Positions 17,774-28,000 of a stretch of 64,000 bases of DNA are shown piece after piece. Both the position numbers and the translations under genes were made by a program. This DNA is from Bacteroidales bacterium. Lineage in GTDB: Bacteria; Bacteroidota; Bacteroidia; Bacteroidales; F082. Every line of letters begins with the position of its first letter. Positions within the stretch are counted from its first letter, which is position 1. The notes beneath the pieces were generated by a model that saw only the letters and a list, made by a program, of their open reading frames with translations, ran no database searches and was not told where the DNA came from. Location: NCBI GenBank assembly GCA_021647205.1, contig JAKIVD010000013.1, positions 51,515-115,514 of the forward strand, in the 5' to 3' direction.

Positions 17774-18781
17774 ATGAAAAATATTGCTCTGCTTTTATGG
17801 GGGGTTGCTGTCTTGTCGTGTACAAGCCAGCGCATTGAACAGCAACAGTTGCCAAAAGCCGACGGTCGCTACGACAGTGAGTTTCCGCAGCAAAGTGTTT
17901 CAGACGAATTGGCTAATCTTTCAACGACTGTCAAGAAGCTTGACTGCCTGGTATTTTATATGACCTACGTTTTTTTACCGGATAACAAGCTCGACCCGGC
18001 TAAACTTACCGAAAGGGAATTGAATGAATATGCCATCGGAAACGATGTGACCAACGAATCGGTTACAGGCACGGCAATAGTGGTATATTATGATGGCGAG
18101 CAGGTCGGTATGCTGACCTGTGCCCATGTTGTTGACTTTCCCGATACGCTGTTCCGGTTTTATCCTGAAGGCGGGCTGCAATCATTTTCGGTGAAGCTGA
18201 AACAGCAGAACTTTGTTGCCGGACTTCCCGAAGGCGGTGAGGTGGAGGTCGTTGCCTCCGATGCCAGGAAAGACATTGCACTGCTAAAAAAAACACTGAG
18301 CACGCACGCCCCGGCACCGGCTGTTTTAAATTATCCCATCGGAAAAACCCGGGATTTGGAATGGGGGACTGTGGTTTACACCATGGGATATCCATTGGGC
18401 AACCTGATGGTTACACGGGCCGTTGTGAGTAAATCAGAAAACAACGGAAAAGGCATGTTTTTGACAGATGCCTTGTTTAACCACGGAATTAGTGGCAGCC
18501 CGGTATTGGCTTTGCGCGATGGTGTCCCGAATTTTGAGTGGGTGGGCATGGCGAGTTCGGCATCTTCAAAAAGCATCCGTTACCTCAAACCGGGGGAAGG
18601 GACTTCCCTTTTGCTTTCCCCACGCAGCCCCTATTCGGGGGAAGTTTTCGTCGACATGAACAAGTCAGTTAATTATGGGGTTACATATTCTGTGCGTATC
18701 GAAGATGTGATCAGGTTCTTGTCATCAAACAGCAAAATCATCCGGGCAAAGGGTTTTGACCAGGAATTGTTTTTTAAGTAA
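17774..18781 (+). CDS. Trypsin-like serine protease lipoprotein
   Basis: The protein has 335 residues. The ATG at 17774 gives a lipoprotein signal ending in VLSC. A chymotrypsin-fold protease follows with the triad visible: His in LTCAHVV at about residue 118, Asp in ARKDIALLK near 166, and Ser in GISGSPV near 241. No PDZ domain is present, unlike DegP/HtrA. Length and single domain suggest a periplasmic or surface-anchored endopeptidase. It sits right behind an ABC exporter, so it could act on the exported product. That is inference. An in-frame TTG or ATT upstream at 17759 adds five residues and is less likely. Confidence 0.82.
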   Translation: MKNIALLLWGVAVLSCTSQRIEQQQLPKADGRYDSEFPQQSVSDELANLSTTVKKLDCLVFYMTYVFLPDNKLDPAKLTERELNEYAIGNDVTNESVTGTAIVVYYDGEQVGMLTCAHVVDFPDTLFRFYPEGGLQSFSVKLKQQNFVAGLPEGGEVEVVASDARKDIALLKKTLSTHAPAPAVLNYPIGKTRDLEWGTVVYTMGYPLGNLMVTRAVVSKSENNGKGMFLTDALFNHGISGSPVLALRDGVPNFEWVGMASSASSKSIRYLKPGEGTSLLLSPRSPYSGEVFVDMNKSVNYGVTYSVRIEDVIRFLSSNSKIIRAKGFDQELFFK

Positions 18782-18849
18782 AACCTCAGCACTTTCTGTT
18801 TTGTAATCTGGGAGTCAAGAGGGCCTGGATTTCTGTCCTGTTGGAATTA

Positions 18850-19097
18850 TTATATGTTATCAAGCTCCTTGAGGAAGCATGCTTTTTCCATGTTTAAGTG
18901 ACGAAGAACTTGTTTCACAATAGATTCCGGAACAGGGTCAACATGTGTTTACAGGGTGATTGGTCTTCTAAGTCCAATCTCGACCATTTCTCATGGCCAC
19001 CTCTTCCCCTGGAACCTTTAATGATATTTAATCCTTGACTCGAAAGAAATTTACGAAAACCCTTTAACGGCATATTGGATAATTTCTTTGTTGACAT
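18850..19097 (-). pseudogene. hicA: Degraded HicA-type mRNA interferase toxin
   Basis: On the minus strand the frame from ATG 19097 reads MSTKKLSNMPLKGFRKFLSS and continues to GGHEKWSRLDL, the core of a HicA/YcfA-type toxin with the catalytic His. At about 18968-18970 one base is missing. In the shifted frame the family sequence resumes as RRPITL, then a TAA at 18949-18951 stands where THVDP is normally preceded by Gln (CAA to TAA). It continues THVDPVPESIVKQVLRHLN to a final stop at 18850-18852. One deletion plus one nonsense change in an otherwise collinear reading is good evidence of a recent pseudogene. It follows a damaged antitoxin remnant. Confidence 0.8.
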
Positions 19098-19149
19098 GAA
19101 GTGCTCTTTTACGCACAAGCGGGTATGCCAGCTTCCTTGTGATAGGTGT

Positions 19150-19320
19150 TTACAGGATAATTATCACATATCTCGGATACGAAATCATTTTCTTTTTAAG
19201 TGTGTAATCAATAAAATGTATGTTGTTTTCATCTTTGAAATGAACAAGTAATGATTTTACTGCAACAGTCCCTGATTTATTGAGGTACCCACCTTGAAAA
19301 AGATATTCTGCCATTGCCAT
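19150..19320 (-). pseudogene. hicB: Remnant of a HicB-like antitoxin
   Basis: A 56-residue minus-strand frame reads VAVKSLLVHFKDENNIHFI and then jumps to NYTLKKKMISYP. In Bacteroidota HicB-like antitoxins these two pieces are separated by about 25 residues (the YSPALDI..GYG region), so an internal deletion is likely. It lies just upstream of the damaged hicA on the same strand, the usual antitoxin-toxin order for this family. The remaining bases of 18782-19474 show no other gene. Confidence 0.55.
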
Positions 19321-19474
19321 TAATTTGAAAGTTCAAAGAGAGTTAAAAACCAGTAAGAATCTACACTACGGAATAATTGAAAAATTGATTTGCTTCAAGC
19401 AATCTGCTCCCCTTTAACTGACTTGCAACATGAGAGTAAAAGGATTTGGGTTTTGCCCCCACAAGCTATCTGAC

Positions 19475-20707
19475 TTAAACTTTACCAATAGCCGCTTTCC
19501 GTTGCAAGAGTGTCGGGTGGGAATAATGAAAGAAAACGTAGGCCGGGTGCGGGGTGAGGTTGCTCAGGTTGTTGACCGATAATTTAATGAGCCCATCAAT
19601 CAGTTGTTTACCGTAACGGTAATTACTGGCGAAGGCATCAGCCTCATATTCGTACTTGCGTGAAAGTACATTGGAAACAATGCCGGTAAAAAAGGAAATG
19701 GGGGAATAGAGCAGGCCGAAGGCGATAAGCCCCATGTAGAAACTGCTTTCTGCCGCAGCCAGTGCCTGCGACAGCTCAGGCTTGCCAAGTGCCAGCGACA
19801 GCAAGTAGAGCATCAGGGCATTTTGCAGGAACGACAGGGCCAGACCTTTGTAAATGTGCTTCTTTTTGTAGTGCCCGACTTCGTGGGCCAGCACGGCAAC
19901 AATCTCGTTGGTTTCCAAATCGTTGATTAAAGTGTCGTACAACACCACCCGTTTTTTTGGTCCCAGCCCGCTGAAGTAGGCATTGGCTTTGGTGGAACGC
20001 TTGGAGCCGTCGATAACAAAAATATTGTCCAGTTGAAAGCCGGTCTTATTTGCAAATGATTTGATGGCCGTTTTCAGCGCCCCTTCTTCCAGGGGTGTTT
20101 GCTTGTTGAAGAGCGGAACGATGAGCCGACTGTAGAACATGGTCATAAAAACCATGAAAGCACTCAGTCCGACAAAAACAATAGGGAAAAACCATTGGCC
20201 GGTAGTGAGCCATGCCCAGAGCATAAAAGAAATAATGCCCCCACCGATGACGATGCCCAAACCCCAGCTTTTGATTTTGTCGAGAAGAAAAGTCCCTGCA
20301 GTGGTTTTGTTGAAGCCAAAGCGTTCTTCAATTACAAAAGTGGAATAAAGTTGGAAGGGGAGGGAGAGCAGATCAAAAGCGAGGCCCAGCAGGCCGAAAA
20401 AGAGCAGGGTCCTGAAATAAATATTGTCCGTAACCCCGCGTACCCATTCGTCAAGCAGGCCAAAGCCACCACCAAGCAGCATGAGCAGTATCAACAAAAA
20501 AGAGAAGCTGCTGCTGATGAATGAAAAGCGGGAAGTCGCTTTTTCGTATTCCTGTGCGCGGGCGTATTTTTCTTCATCGTAAATTCCTTTTAATGCAGGG
20601 GGAAGTGTCGGGCTCAGGTTTTTGTAATTGAGGTAATCCAGTACTTTCCCGAAGGTAAAATCAAAAACGACGATGGCAATAATAATCCAAAACAAGGTGC
20701 TGTGCAT
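19475..20707 (-). CDS. M48 family metallopeptidase (CAAX prenyl protease/Ste24-like)
   Basis: The protein has 410 residues with about seven transmembrane segments. The zinc-binding HEVGH is near residue 272 and the third ligand is in YEYEADAFA near 355. FLDEW and FNKQTPLEEGALK before the motif are Ste24 features. The family cleaves short C-terminal or membrane-protein segments inside the membrane and also clears stalled translocation substrates. The ATG at 20707 (MHSTLFW) was preferred over a TTG six codons upstream. Confidence 0.93.
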   Translation of the reverse strand: MHSTLFWIIIAIVVFDFTFGKVLDYLNYKNLSPTLPPALKGIYDEEKYARAQEYEKATSRFSFISSSFSFLLILLMLLGGGFGLLDEWVRGVTDNIYFRTLLFFGLLGLAFDLLSLPFQLYSTFVIEERFGFNKTTAGTFLLDKIKSWGLGIVIGGGIISFMLWAWLTTGQWFFPIVFVGLSAFMVFMTMFYSRLIVPLFNKQTPLEEGALKTAIKSFANKTGFQLDNIFVIDGSKRSTKANAYFSGLGPKKRVVLYDTLINDLETNEIVAVLAHEVGHYKKKHIYKGLALSFLQNALMLYLLSLALGKPELSQALAAAESSFYMGLIAFGLLYSPISFFTGIVSNVLSRKYEYEADAFASNYRYGKQLIDGLIKLSVNNLSNLTPHPAYVFFHYSHPTLLQRKAAIGKV

Positions 20708-21018
20708 GTGGTAGGTTTTTTGCAAAAATAAGAAACGTGAACTTTCTTAATCCGACGGGGTGGGGTCTTGTTTTGAGAGTCTTCTTTGAACTGAGGGGGA
20801 GACGCTTATTTTTTCATATACATTATTTGCGCTGGTTTACATTGATTATTGCTCCTGGCTTTCTTTTATTATCATTCATTTGGAATTGCAATAAAATGTA
20901 ATTCAACAGCTCTTCCTAAACTTCTAAGTGGTTGTTTTGCTGGCCTTAAAACTGACAAGAAGCATTCTCCACCACCGTATGCAGGCATACGGCAGGGCCA
21001 GTTGACAGCACTTCCGGT

Positions 21019-23106
21019 TCAATAACTACCAAAGTACTTACGCAAAAACCATTCGAGTGAAAGCAGGAGAAGAATAAGCAATAAAACGGCTGCAAGGGTG
21101 TGGAGGGCAGTAAAATGTTCTTCGTAATAGACCCGGCTGGCCTGGTCATCCCTTTTCGAAAGCAGTGCGGGAAGGGTTTCTGTTTCGCCGGGGTAAAGCA
21201 TCTTTCCCCCGTGTTCGTCGGCCAGCCTGAACAGCATGCGGTGGTTGGCCTGCAGCTTCCTGCTTTCGAGCGACTCGCTGCTGACCACAAACTCACCATT
21301 GGCGCGGTACTGCTTTGTACCGAGACGGGTTTGCGCATGGTAGCGGTAAACACCTTCCGGCAGTTGTTTTAAATCCAGCCGGTAGTTCTGGTCGTAAGCA
21401 GAAAAGAGGTAGTTGAACTGCTCACCTGCTTCGTTGGTCAGCCGCAGGTTCACTTCTACATTGTTCACTGCTTCGAAAGCGGAATTGTATAATTCTGCCG
21501 AAATCACGACATTTTGATAGGATGGATAGGTTCCTTTTGTTATTACCCTGAAATGGCGTTTATCCTTCCGGGCCATCAGCAACTGTACCGTTTTATCGAT
21601 GAAATCATCAAAAGCGGAAGTGTTGGCTTCGGCCAGATAGTTGTGTATCCGCCAAAGCCAGAGGCCCTCACCGGTTATGACCCCTGTCCTGCGCCCGGCA
21701 TCGTCGGAAAAAGCAAGCAGGGGAAAATCAGTGGCGATGCGCTTGATTTCCTGGTAGGCAAAGACGCTTGTCCCCGGTGAAAGTTTGTAGTTTCCCAGCG
21801 GAACCCGCAAAGGGGGAAGGCTTTCCAGTTGGCGCCCCAATTCCGAAGGAAAAGTAAACAATGAGAAATCCGAATTGATATCAGCCTGCGCTTCCTCAAA
21901 ACTGCCGACAGCAGATTGAATGGACAGCCCTTTGAAATTGCTGTTAAACAGGGTTATGGACGATTGTTTTCCCAGAACAAACAGCACAGGGATTTCTTCT
22001 TTCTTAAGTGTGGCAAGCAGGAGGCCGAGTTTGAAGTTTCGCGAAGGCAACTGGTGCAAAACAACAAGGTCGTAGTCTGCCGTCCCGGCTGTTAGTTTAT
22101 CAGCGTACTGTATGTCGGCCTGGTAGTTCCTGGTTTTTTCAATACTTTGTTTCAGTGCGCCGAGGTCGGGATGGGGGGCGTATGCCACGATTAATACTTT
22201 CTTCCGGTTATTCAGGACTTCAATAAAAATGCTGCGCCGGTTGTTTTCCCTGCTTACTTCGGAGCTGTCCGTTTCTACACTAATGCGGATACGCTGCTTG
22301 CCCTGTTGTTTTGCCTCCAGTTCAAAATGGTAGCTTTTGTTGAAGTAATTGCTGCCAATCCTGATGGTTTTTGTGGCCACCTGTTTGCCAAAAGCAAAGA
22401 TGCGCAAAGTCGCGTTTTCACCTTTCATCTCATTCGCGTTCAGGTTGACCTCTATGGGAAAACGGTCGCCAAGATAGACGAGGCTGTTAAATCGGACATC
22501 GTTAATTTTCAAGTCCCTGTTCACGCCCGTATCGCCCAGGGCGACAGTATAAATAGGGAAATTAATTTCTGAAGCAGCGTACAAAGGGTCGATGCCGCGG
22601 TTGAAGATTCCATCCCCGAAAACAACCAGGGCCCCCACATTGGCGCCTTTGTAATTTTCGTCAAGTTGATGTAACATTTGCGCATAATCCGAAACTTCGC
22701 CGCTGAAATCCACTTTTCCGTTTAATGTGGTTTGTTCCGAGAAGACCCATTGGTCAACTTTATAACCTTTTGAAAGTAAGTCTTCTGCCTGCTGTGCCCT
22801 TTGATACATTTGGGTTGTGAGATAAGTGCTGTCATTTCCCAAAACCATTGACCCCGAATTGTCAAAAGCAAACGCAACAACAGGTTTCTCGACGACTTTT
22901 TTTTTCGTTCTCAGAAAGGGCGAAAGCAGCAGAAAAGCCAGAAGCGAAACAGCAAAAAACCGGAAAAGAAAGAGTGCTGTCGTCCATGCAAAACTGATTT
23001 TATTTCCCTTGTTACGGAAATACAACAGTCCGGCATAAATCAATCCCGTCAGAATAACCGGAATGACAGTCCACCAGGGGGATGAAAGAATCAGGTTGGA
23101 AAACAA
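21019..23106 (-). CDS. VWA-like membrane protein of unknown function
   Basis: The protein has 695 residues. Two N-terminal transmembrane helices (about residues 10-30 and 42-62) are followed by a von Willebrand A-like domain with the metal-site sequence DNSGSM. Next come beta-rich immunoglobulin-like regions and a single C-terminal transmembrane helix ending in WFLRKYFGSY. This layout resembles large membrane VWA proteins found near aerotolerance (Bat) genes in Bacteroidota, but no MoxR or BatA neighbour is present here. The start is a TTG at 23106, since no ATG lies near the first helix. It is probably a periplasmic scaffold. Confidence 0.7.
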   Translation of the reverse strand: MFSNLILSSPWWTVIPVILTGLIYAGLLYFRNKGNKISFAWTTALFLFRFFAVSLLAFLLLSPFLRTKKKVVEKPVVAFAFDNSGSMVLGNDSTYLTTQMYQRAQQAEDLLSKGYKVDQWVFSEQTTLNGKVDFSGEVSDYAQMLHQLDENYKGANVGALVVFGDGIFNRGIDPLYAASEINFPIYTVALGDTGVNRDLKINDVRFNSLVYLGDRFPIEVNLNANEMKGENATLRIFAFGKQVATKTIRIGSNYFNKSYHFELEAKQQGKQRIRISVETDSSEVSRENNRRSIFIEVLNNRKKVLIVAYAPHPDLGALKQSIEKTRNYQADIQYADKLTAGTADYDLVVLHQLPSRNFKLGLLLATLKKEEIPVLFVLGKQSSITLFNSNFKGLSIQSAVGSFEEAQADINSDFSLFTFPSELGRQLESLPPLRVPLGNYKLSPGTSVFAYQEIKRIATDFPLLAFSDDAGRRTGVITGEGLWLWRIHNYLAEANTSAFDDFIDKTVQLLMARKDKRHFRVITKGTYPSYQNVVISAELYNSAFEAVNNVEVNLRLTNEAGEQFNYLFSAYDQNYRLDLKQLPEGVYRYHAQTRLGTKQYRANGEFVVSSESLESRKLQANHRMLFRLADEHGGKMLYPGETETLPALLSKRDDQASRVYYEEHFTALHTLAAVLLLILLLLSLEWFLRKYFGSY

Positions 23107-23307
23107 AGTTTAAAGTTTAAGGTCAACGATTAAAAGTTTTCTGTTTGCAGTCCAATGTCAACAAGTTAAGGTTTGTCCAATTGCGGATTGTACTATCTTC
23201 CGAAGTGATGCTGACGCAGAACACCGATTAACGATTTTTGCTTGATGAAATATTATATTTTCAGCAAGAATAAAAACAAAAATCATTATCCGTTACCAAC
23301 AGTGCTT

Positions 23308-23676
23308 TTATCTTATTAACTGATAATCACTAATTAAAAGTTCAGGAGAAAGATTTAATCTCGTTGTTAGTTTACGAATCATGTCAACAGTTAATTTACG
23401 TTTTCGATTAAGGATTTCAGATACCCTGCTTTTTCCACCAATCTCATTGACTAAATCAATTTGTTTGAGTCTCATTTCTTCCATTCGGATTTTTATTGCT
23501 TCGATAGGGTCTGGCGCTTCAATTGGATAATTTTTTTTCTCATAGTCATCAATCATTAATCCAAGTACATCAGCTTCATCACTTTGTTGCGTACCTTTTG
23601 CTGCATCAAAAATTACCTCAAGCCTTTTTAAAGCCTTTTGATAATCTGTTTCTGTTTTAATTGGTTTTATATTCAT
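23308..23676 (-). CDS. higA: HigA-type antitoxin (XRE helix-turn-helix)
   Basis: The protein has 122 residues. The C-terminal half is an XRE-type helix-turn-helix (IKIRMEEMRLKQIDLVNEIG, SRVSEILNRKRKLT), and the N-terminal half is acidic and helical. It follows the toxin gene by 11 bases, the toxin-first order that marks HigBA. HigA neutralises HigB and represses the operon through a palindrome in the promoter. See the dyad at 23996-24005. The operon is AT-rich against its neighbours, which suggests acquisition by transfer. Confidence 0.88.
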   Translation of the reverse strand: MNIKPIKTETDYQKALKRLEVIFDAAKGTQQSDEADVLGLMIDDYEKKNYPIEAPDPIEAIKIRMEEMRLKQIDLVNEIGGKSRVSEILNRKRKLTVDMIRKLTTRLNLSPELLISDYQLIR

Positions 23677-23687
23677 GTTAGTAAGAT

Positions 23688-23984
23688 TTAAACTGTGTTT
23701 GCATCAATTTTATCATACTCAAGGTGTGTTCCAATAAAACGGATAAAAACCCATTGTTTCTCAAAGTTGAATTTTGCCACAAGTCGATATGAATTTCCCT
23801 TAATATTAAAAACAATCCTGCTGTTTTTCAAAATACTTGCATTCGCATAAGTCATTCTAACATCATTTGGAGTTTTCCATTCCGAACTCATTACTGTATC
23901 ATACCAAGTCTTTAAATACTGTTCCGAATCAGAATATTTTTCACAATAAGTTCTCAATGTACGCTTAGCAGATATTCTTTCCAT
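23688..23984 (-). CDS. higB: HigB-type ribosome-dependent mRNA endonuclease toxin
   Basis: The protein has 98 residues of the HigB/RelE-like fold. NSRIVFNIKGNSYRLVAKFNF and FIRFIGTHLEYDKI, with the late conserved His, are the family core. Length is normal and no lesion is visible, so the toxin looks intact, unlike the damaged HicBA five kilobases away. The ATG at 23984 follows an AT-rich promoter. It is the first gene of the pair with higA. Confidence 0.9.
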   Translation of the reverse strand: MERISAKRTLRTYCEKYSDSEQYLKTWYDTVMSSEWKTPNDVRMTYANASILKNSRIVFNIKGNSYRLVAKFNFEKQWVFIRFIGTHLEYDKIDANTV

Positions 23985-23995
23985 TTTTTATTTTC

Positions 23996-24011
23996 TGCAA
24001 TTGCAAATGTA
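23996..24011 (-). promoter_or_regulatory. higBA promoter -7 element with overlapping palindromic operator
   Basis: On the minus strand TACATTTG (24004-24011) matches the -7 consensus. The perfect ten-base palindrome TGCAATTGCA (23996-24005) overlaps its end and covers the likely transcription start, 12 bases before the higB ATG. This position fits HigA autorepression, which is inferred from the family. No clear -33 element was seen. Confidence 0.55.
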
Positions 24012-24123
24012 ATATAAATTCCCGATCTGGGAACTTTATTTGTTTTGACGTTTATCTCAGCATTGTTGGCAACTTATTAAAATGTGGTCTTTTTCTAACA
24101 ACCTAACAGTCTCAGTTTTCCTT

Positions 24124-24870
24124 CTAAGTACTCATCCCGCCACAAACATTGATTACCTGTCCGGAAACATAGGAAGATAAATCGGAGGCGAGGAAAGTAG
24201 CCACATCAGCCACATCGCCGGGTTTGCCCGAACGGCGGAGCGGAATGGTTTGTATCCAGGCTTCGCGGACTTCTTCTTTGAGTTTGTGGGTCATTTCGGT
24301 TTCGATGAAGCCGGGGGCGATGGCATTGCAGCGGATATTACGCGAGCCCAGTTCCTGGGCAATGGATTTGGTGAAACCAATCATCCCGGCTTTGGAAGCA
24401 GAGTAGTTGGACTGGCCGGCGTTTCCGTTTACACCAACTACCGAGCTCATGTTAATGATCGAGCCTGCCCTTTGTTTCATCATGGTGCGCTGAACAGCTT
24501 TTGTAAGGTTGAAGGCCGATTTCAGGTTCACTGTAATCACCATGTCCCAATCGCTTTCCTGCATGCGCAGCAGCAGGTTGTCACGGGTAATGCCCGCATT
24601 GTTGACCAGAACGTCGATTCTGCCAAAGTCGTTCACCACGTCTGCTATTAGTTTTTCGCTGCTTTCCAAAGAAGCTGCATTGGAAGCATATCCTTTGGCT
24701 TTTACACCGAGGGCACGGATTTCTTTTTCGGTGGCTTCCATATTTTCGTCATAGTTCAAATCGGTAAAAGCCACATCGGCGCCTTCGCCGGCAAATTTCA
24801 GGGCAATGGCTTTTCCAATACCGCGTGCAGCACCCGTAATCAGCGCTGTTTTTCCTTTTAATAAATCCAT
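24124..24870 (-). CDS. fabG: 3-oxoacyl-[acyl-carrier-protein] reductase
   Basis: The protein has 248 residues, an SDR with TGAARGIGKAIA at the cofactor site, NNAGITRDNLL, the catalytic Ser in MSSVVGVNGN, and YSASKAG with Tyr and Lys. It ends in the typical VNVCGGM. It reduces 3-oxoacyl-ACP with NADPH in fatty acid elongation. The ATG at 24870 follows the promoter, and an upstream start at 24918 would cover the promoter. FabI lies 15 kb away, so the pathway genes are scattered. Confidence 0.95.
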   Translation of the reverse strand: MDLLKGKTALITGAARGIGKAIALKFAGEGADVAFTDLNYDENMEATEKEIRALGVKAKGYASNAASLESSEKLIADVVNDFGRIDVLVNNAGITRDNLLLRMQESDWDMVITVNLKSAFNLTKAVQRTMMKQRAGSIINMSSVVGVNGNAGQSNYSASKAGMIGFTKSIAQELGSRNIRCNAIAPGFIETEMTHKLKEEVREAWIQTIPLRRSGKPGDVADVATFLASDLSSYVSGQVINVCGGMST

Positions 24871-24892
24871 TTTAATTGTTTTAATTTTTGGC

Positions 24893-24922
24893 CAAAGATA
24901 AAAAAACTGTTTGTGCAATCAA
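24893..24922 (-). promoter_or_regulatory. Promoter of fabG
   Basis: On the minus strand TTG (24920-24922), 19 bases, then TATCTTTG (24893-24900). Both elements and the spacing fit the Bacteroidota housekeeping promoter. The leader would be about 17 bases. Confidence 0.65.
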
Positions 24923-25024
24923 CCTTCCAGCGTTGGCACGACCTGGAAGGGTTGGTTTGTGTAATCAGCTGGATTGATTTGTTTTGGCAGACTCTTCCGG
25001 GTAGAAGTACGCCGGAAAGTCTTT

Positions 25025-28000
25025 TTACACCCACTTCACCAGCGGAAAATCCATCCGGTATTTTAAGCCGGGGTGTTGGGGGAATACCCTGAATGCGTAA
25101 TCCTGTACGCCGGCCTGCTGTAAGGGGAAATCGCAGGTGTATTTTACTTTGCTATTGCTAAGTGTTTTAGTTTTAAGTCCTTGCCGGAAATTTATTTCGT
25201 GAATATCCCCATTGGTTTTATTGCCCATGATAATTTCAACACCAATATCTTCCGCCTGCAGGCCGGGAAGTTTCAGCACCAGTTCGGCAACAAAATGTTT
25301 CCCGAAATCCAGCGGGCCCGAATTGGAATCAGGAATTAACAACGATTCCACACTGATGCTGTCCCAGGCCTGTTTCACTTTATTTTTCCATTCCACCAGT
25401 TTTCGCGCATTCTCGAATCCTTCATCATGCATCTTATCGGCACTCTCAAACAGCTTGCTGTAAAAGTTCGTGTAATAATCTTCCAGCATGCGCTGCATGG
25501 TAAAACGGGGTGCCACCTTGGCGATGGTATTTTTAATTTTGGCAATCCAGTTTTTCGACAGGCCTTCTTTGTCGGTATCGTAATAAGTTGGAATAATTTC
25601 CTGTTCCAGCGTATTGTAAATAATTTCGGCATCAAGTTCATCCTGGAACTGCTGGTTCCTGAATGTCCTTGATTCTTCAATCGCCCATCCGGCATCCGGC
25701 AGATAACCTTCGGCCCACCAGCCATCGAGCACGCTGAAATTGACCACGCCGTTCATAACAGCTTTTTCCCCGCTGGTTCCCGAAGCTTCGAGCGGTCGGG
25801 TAGGGGTGTTCAGCCAGATGTCGACGCAACTTGTCAGCAGTTTACCACCGGTCATGTCGTAATCCTGCAAAAAGATGACTTTACCAATGAATTCGGGCAT
25901 TTTCGAAATTTCGAAGACCCGCTTGATTAATTCCTGCCCTGCCCCGTCGTTGGGATGCGCCTTGCCGGCAAACAAAAAGATGACCGGTTTGTCTTGCTGG
26001 TTTACGAGGGATGAAAGTCGTTCAAGGTTGGTAAAAAGCAATTGCGCCCTTTTGTAAGTGGCAAACCTGCGTGCAAAACCGAGGATCAGGGTTCCCTCGT
26101 TGAGGTGGGCCATCGAATCGAGCATCAACTTGGGGTTTTCGTGCCTTTGTGTAAGGTCTCGTTTTATCTTTTCCTTGATTTCTTTAATCAGTTTCTTCTT
26201 TAAAAGCAAGCGGTTTTCCCATATTTCTTCGTCGGGAATATCGTAAATCCGGTCCCAGTTGGAAACATCTGGCTGGTTGGATTCAAATTCTTTTCCGAAA
26301 GTAAGCTGGTAGGTTTTTTGCCACACCTCATCGGTCCAGCTAAAGTAGTGCACACCGTTGGTAACATGTCCGATATGCAGTTCTTCAGGATAATAGCCCG
26401 GATACAGCGGCTGGAACATTTCGCGCGAAACCCTGCCGTGGATCTTACTTACACCATTGACCTCCTGCGAGAGTTTGGTGGCCAGCACACTCATTGAAAA
26501 TTTCTCGTTTTGGTTGCCGGGATTAAAACGGCCAAGGCCGATGAATTCTTCCCAGCTAACTTTGAAATAATCGCTGAAATGTGAAAGGTAGGCCCGCATC
26601 AGGTGTTCCTCGAAAGCATCGTGCCCGGCAGGCACAGGGGTATGGGTGGTGAACAGGGAGGATGATTTGACCACTTCGACGGCACTGTGCAGGTCAAGGC
26701 CTTCGCTGTCCATCAACTGGCGGATGCGTTCCAGTCCGCTAAAGGCTGAATGCCCTTCGTTGAGGTGGTAGACTTTAGGTTGCAGGCCCAGCTTTTGTAT
26801 GAGCCGCACACCACCGAGGCCCAGCAACATTTCCTGTTTCAAACGGTGCTCGCTGTTGCCGCCATACAGCCGGTTGGTGATGTGGCGGTCTTCGGCATTG
26901 TTTTCTTCAATGTCGGTATCCAGCAGATAAAGGGGGATGCGCCCCACATTCACTTTCCAGGCTTTGGCCGTTACATTCCTGCCGGGAAGGGCAATTTTGA
27001 CCTTTATCCATTCGTCGTTTTCATCACGTACGGGCAGCAGGGGCAGTTGGGTAAATTTTTGGGAATGATAATCGGCAATCTGGTCGCCATGCAGCGAAAG
27101 GCTTTGTTTGAAGTAGCCCTGTCGGTAAAGCAGCCCGATACCGAACATGTTTTTATTGGAATCGCTGGCCTGTTTCAGGTAATCGCCGGCCAAAATGCCG
27201 AGCCCGCCGGAATAAATCTGCAGGCTGACATGTAGGCCGTATTCCATACTGAAATAGGCAATTTGTTCCTCAGGTTTGTGTGCTGATGCGGCCAGGTAGG
27301 TCTCCAGTTTCTGACTGAGCTGCTCCAGTTTCTTGTTAAAAACGTTGTCGGCTTTCAGTTTTTTAATTTCTTCCACGGTCAGCGATTCCAACAAGCGTAC
27401 GGGATTGTGGTTGAGGTCGTACCAGCGTTCGCCTGCAAGGCTTTTAAATAAGTCGGCAGCTTCGGTATTCCACGACCACCACAGGTTGTAAGCAAGTTCT
27501 TTCAACGGGTGCTGGCTGTTGGGCAGGGGCGACTGAACCAATATTTTCTTCCATTCCGGACGGTCGGGTTTAATCTTTGCTTCCACACTCTGCGTACGGG
27601 TTTTGGGGACGGGTGGCAAAGCCGGTTGCCGTGTTGCCGACTTGCTGACGGCCAATTCCCAGGCCGTGTAATAATGCTTAACAAATTTCTGCCAAAGCGC
27701 CTGTTTAAAGACCGAGTCAAGTTCTTTTTTGAGTTCGGGGAGTTTGTCGTAAATCAGCAGCTTTTCAATGATTTTACGGATGGCATCTACAGCTGCCGTG
27801 TCGTCGGTTTCACTTCTTTCGATAACCGAAACCGATGGCGTTTTTAGTTTGAAGTTTTTGTTGACCCAATCGCCGAAACCGGCAACATTGGTGGTGAGGG
27901 TCGGTACTTTAAAAGCAATGCTTTCCAGAGGGGTATATCCCCATGGCTCGTAGTAAGAAGGGAAGACAGAGAGGTCGTGGCCAATCAGAAAATCATAATA

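Noticed and set aside
20099..20524. 141-residue plus-strand frame
   Set aside because: It is antisense to the M48 protease, strongly charged and without a family match.
23241..23268. Hairpin downstream of higA as a terminator
   Set aside because: The arms pair imperfectly and no T-run follows on the minus strand.
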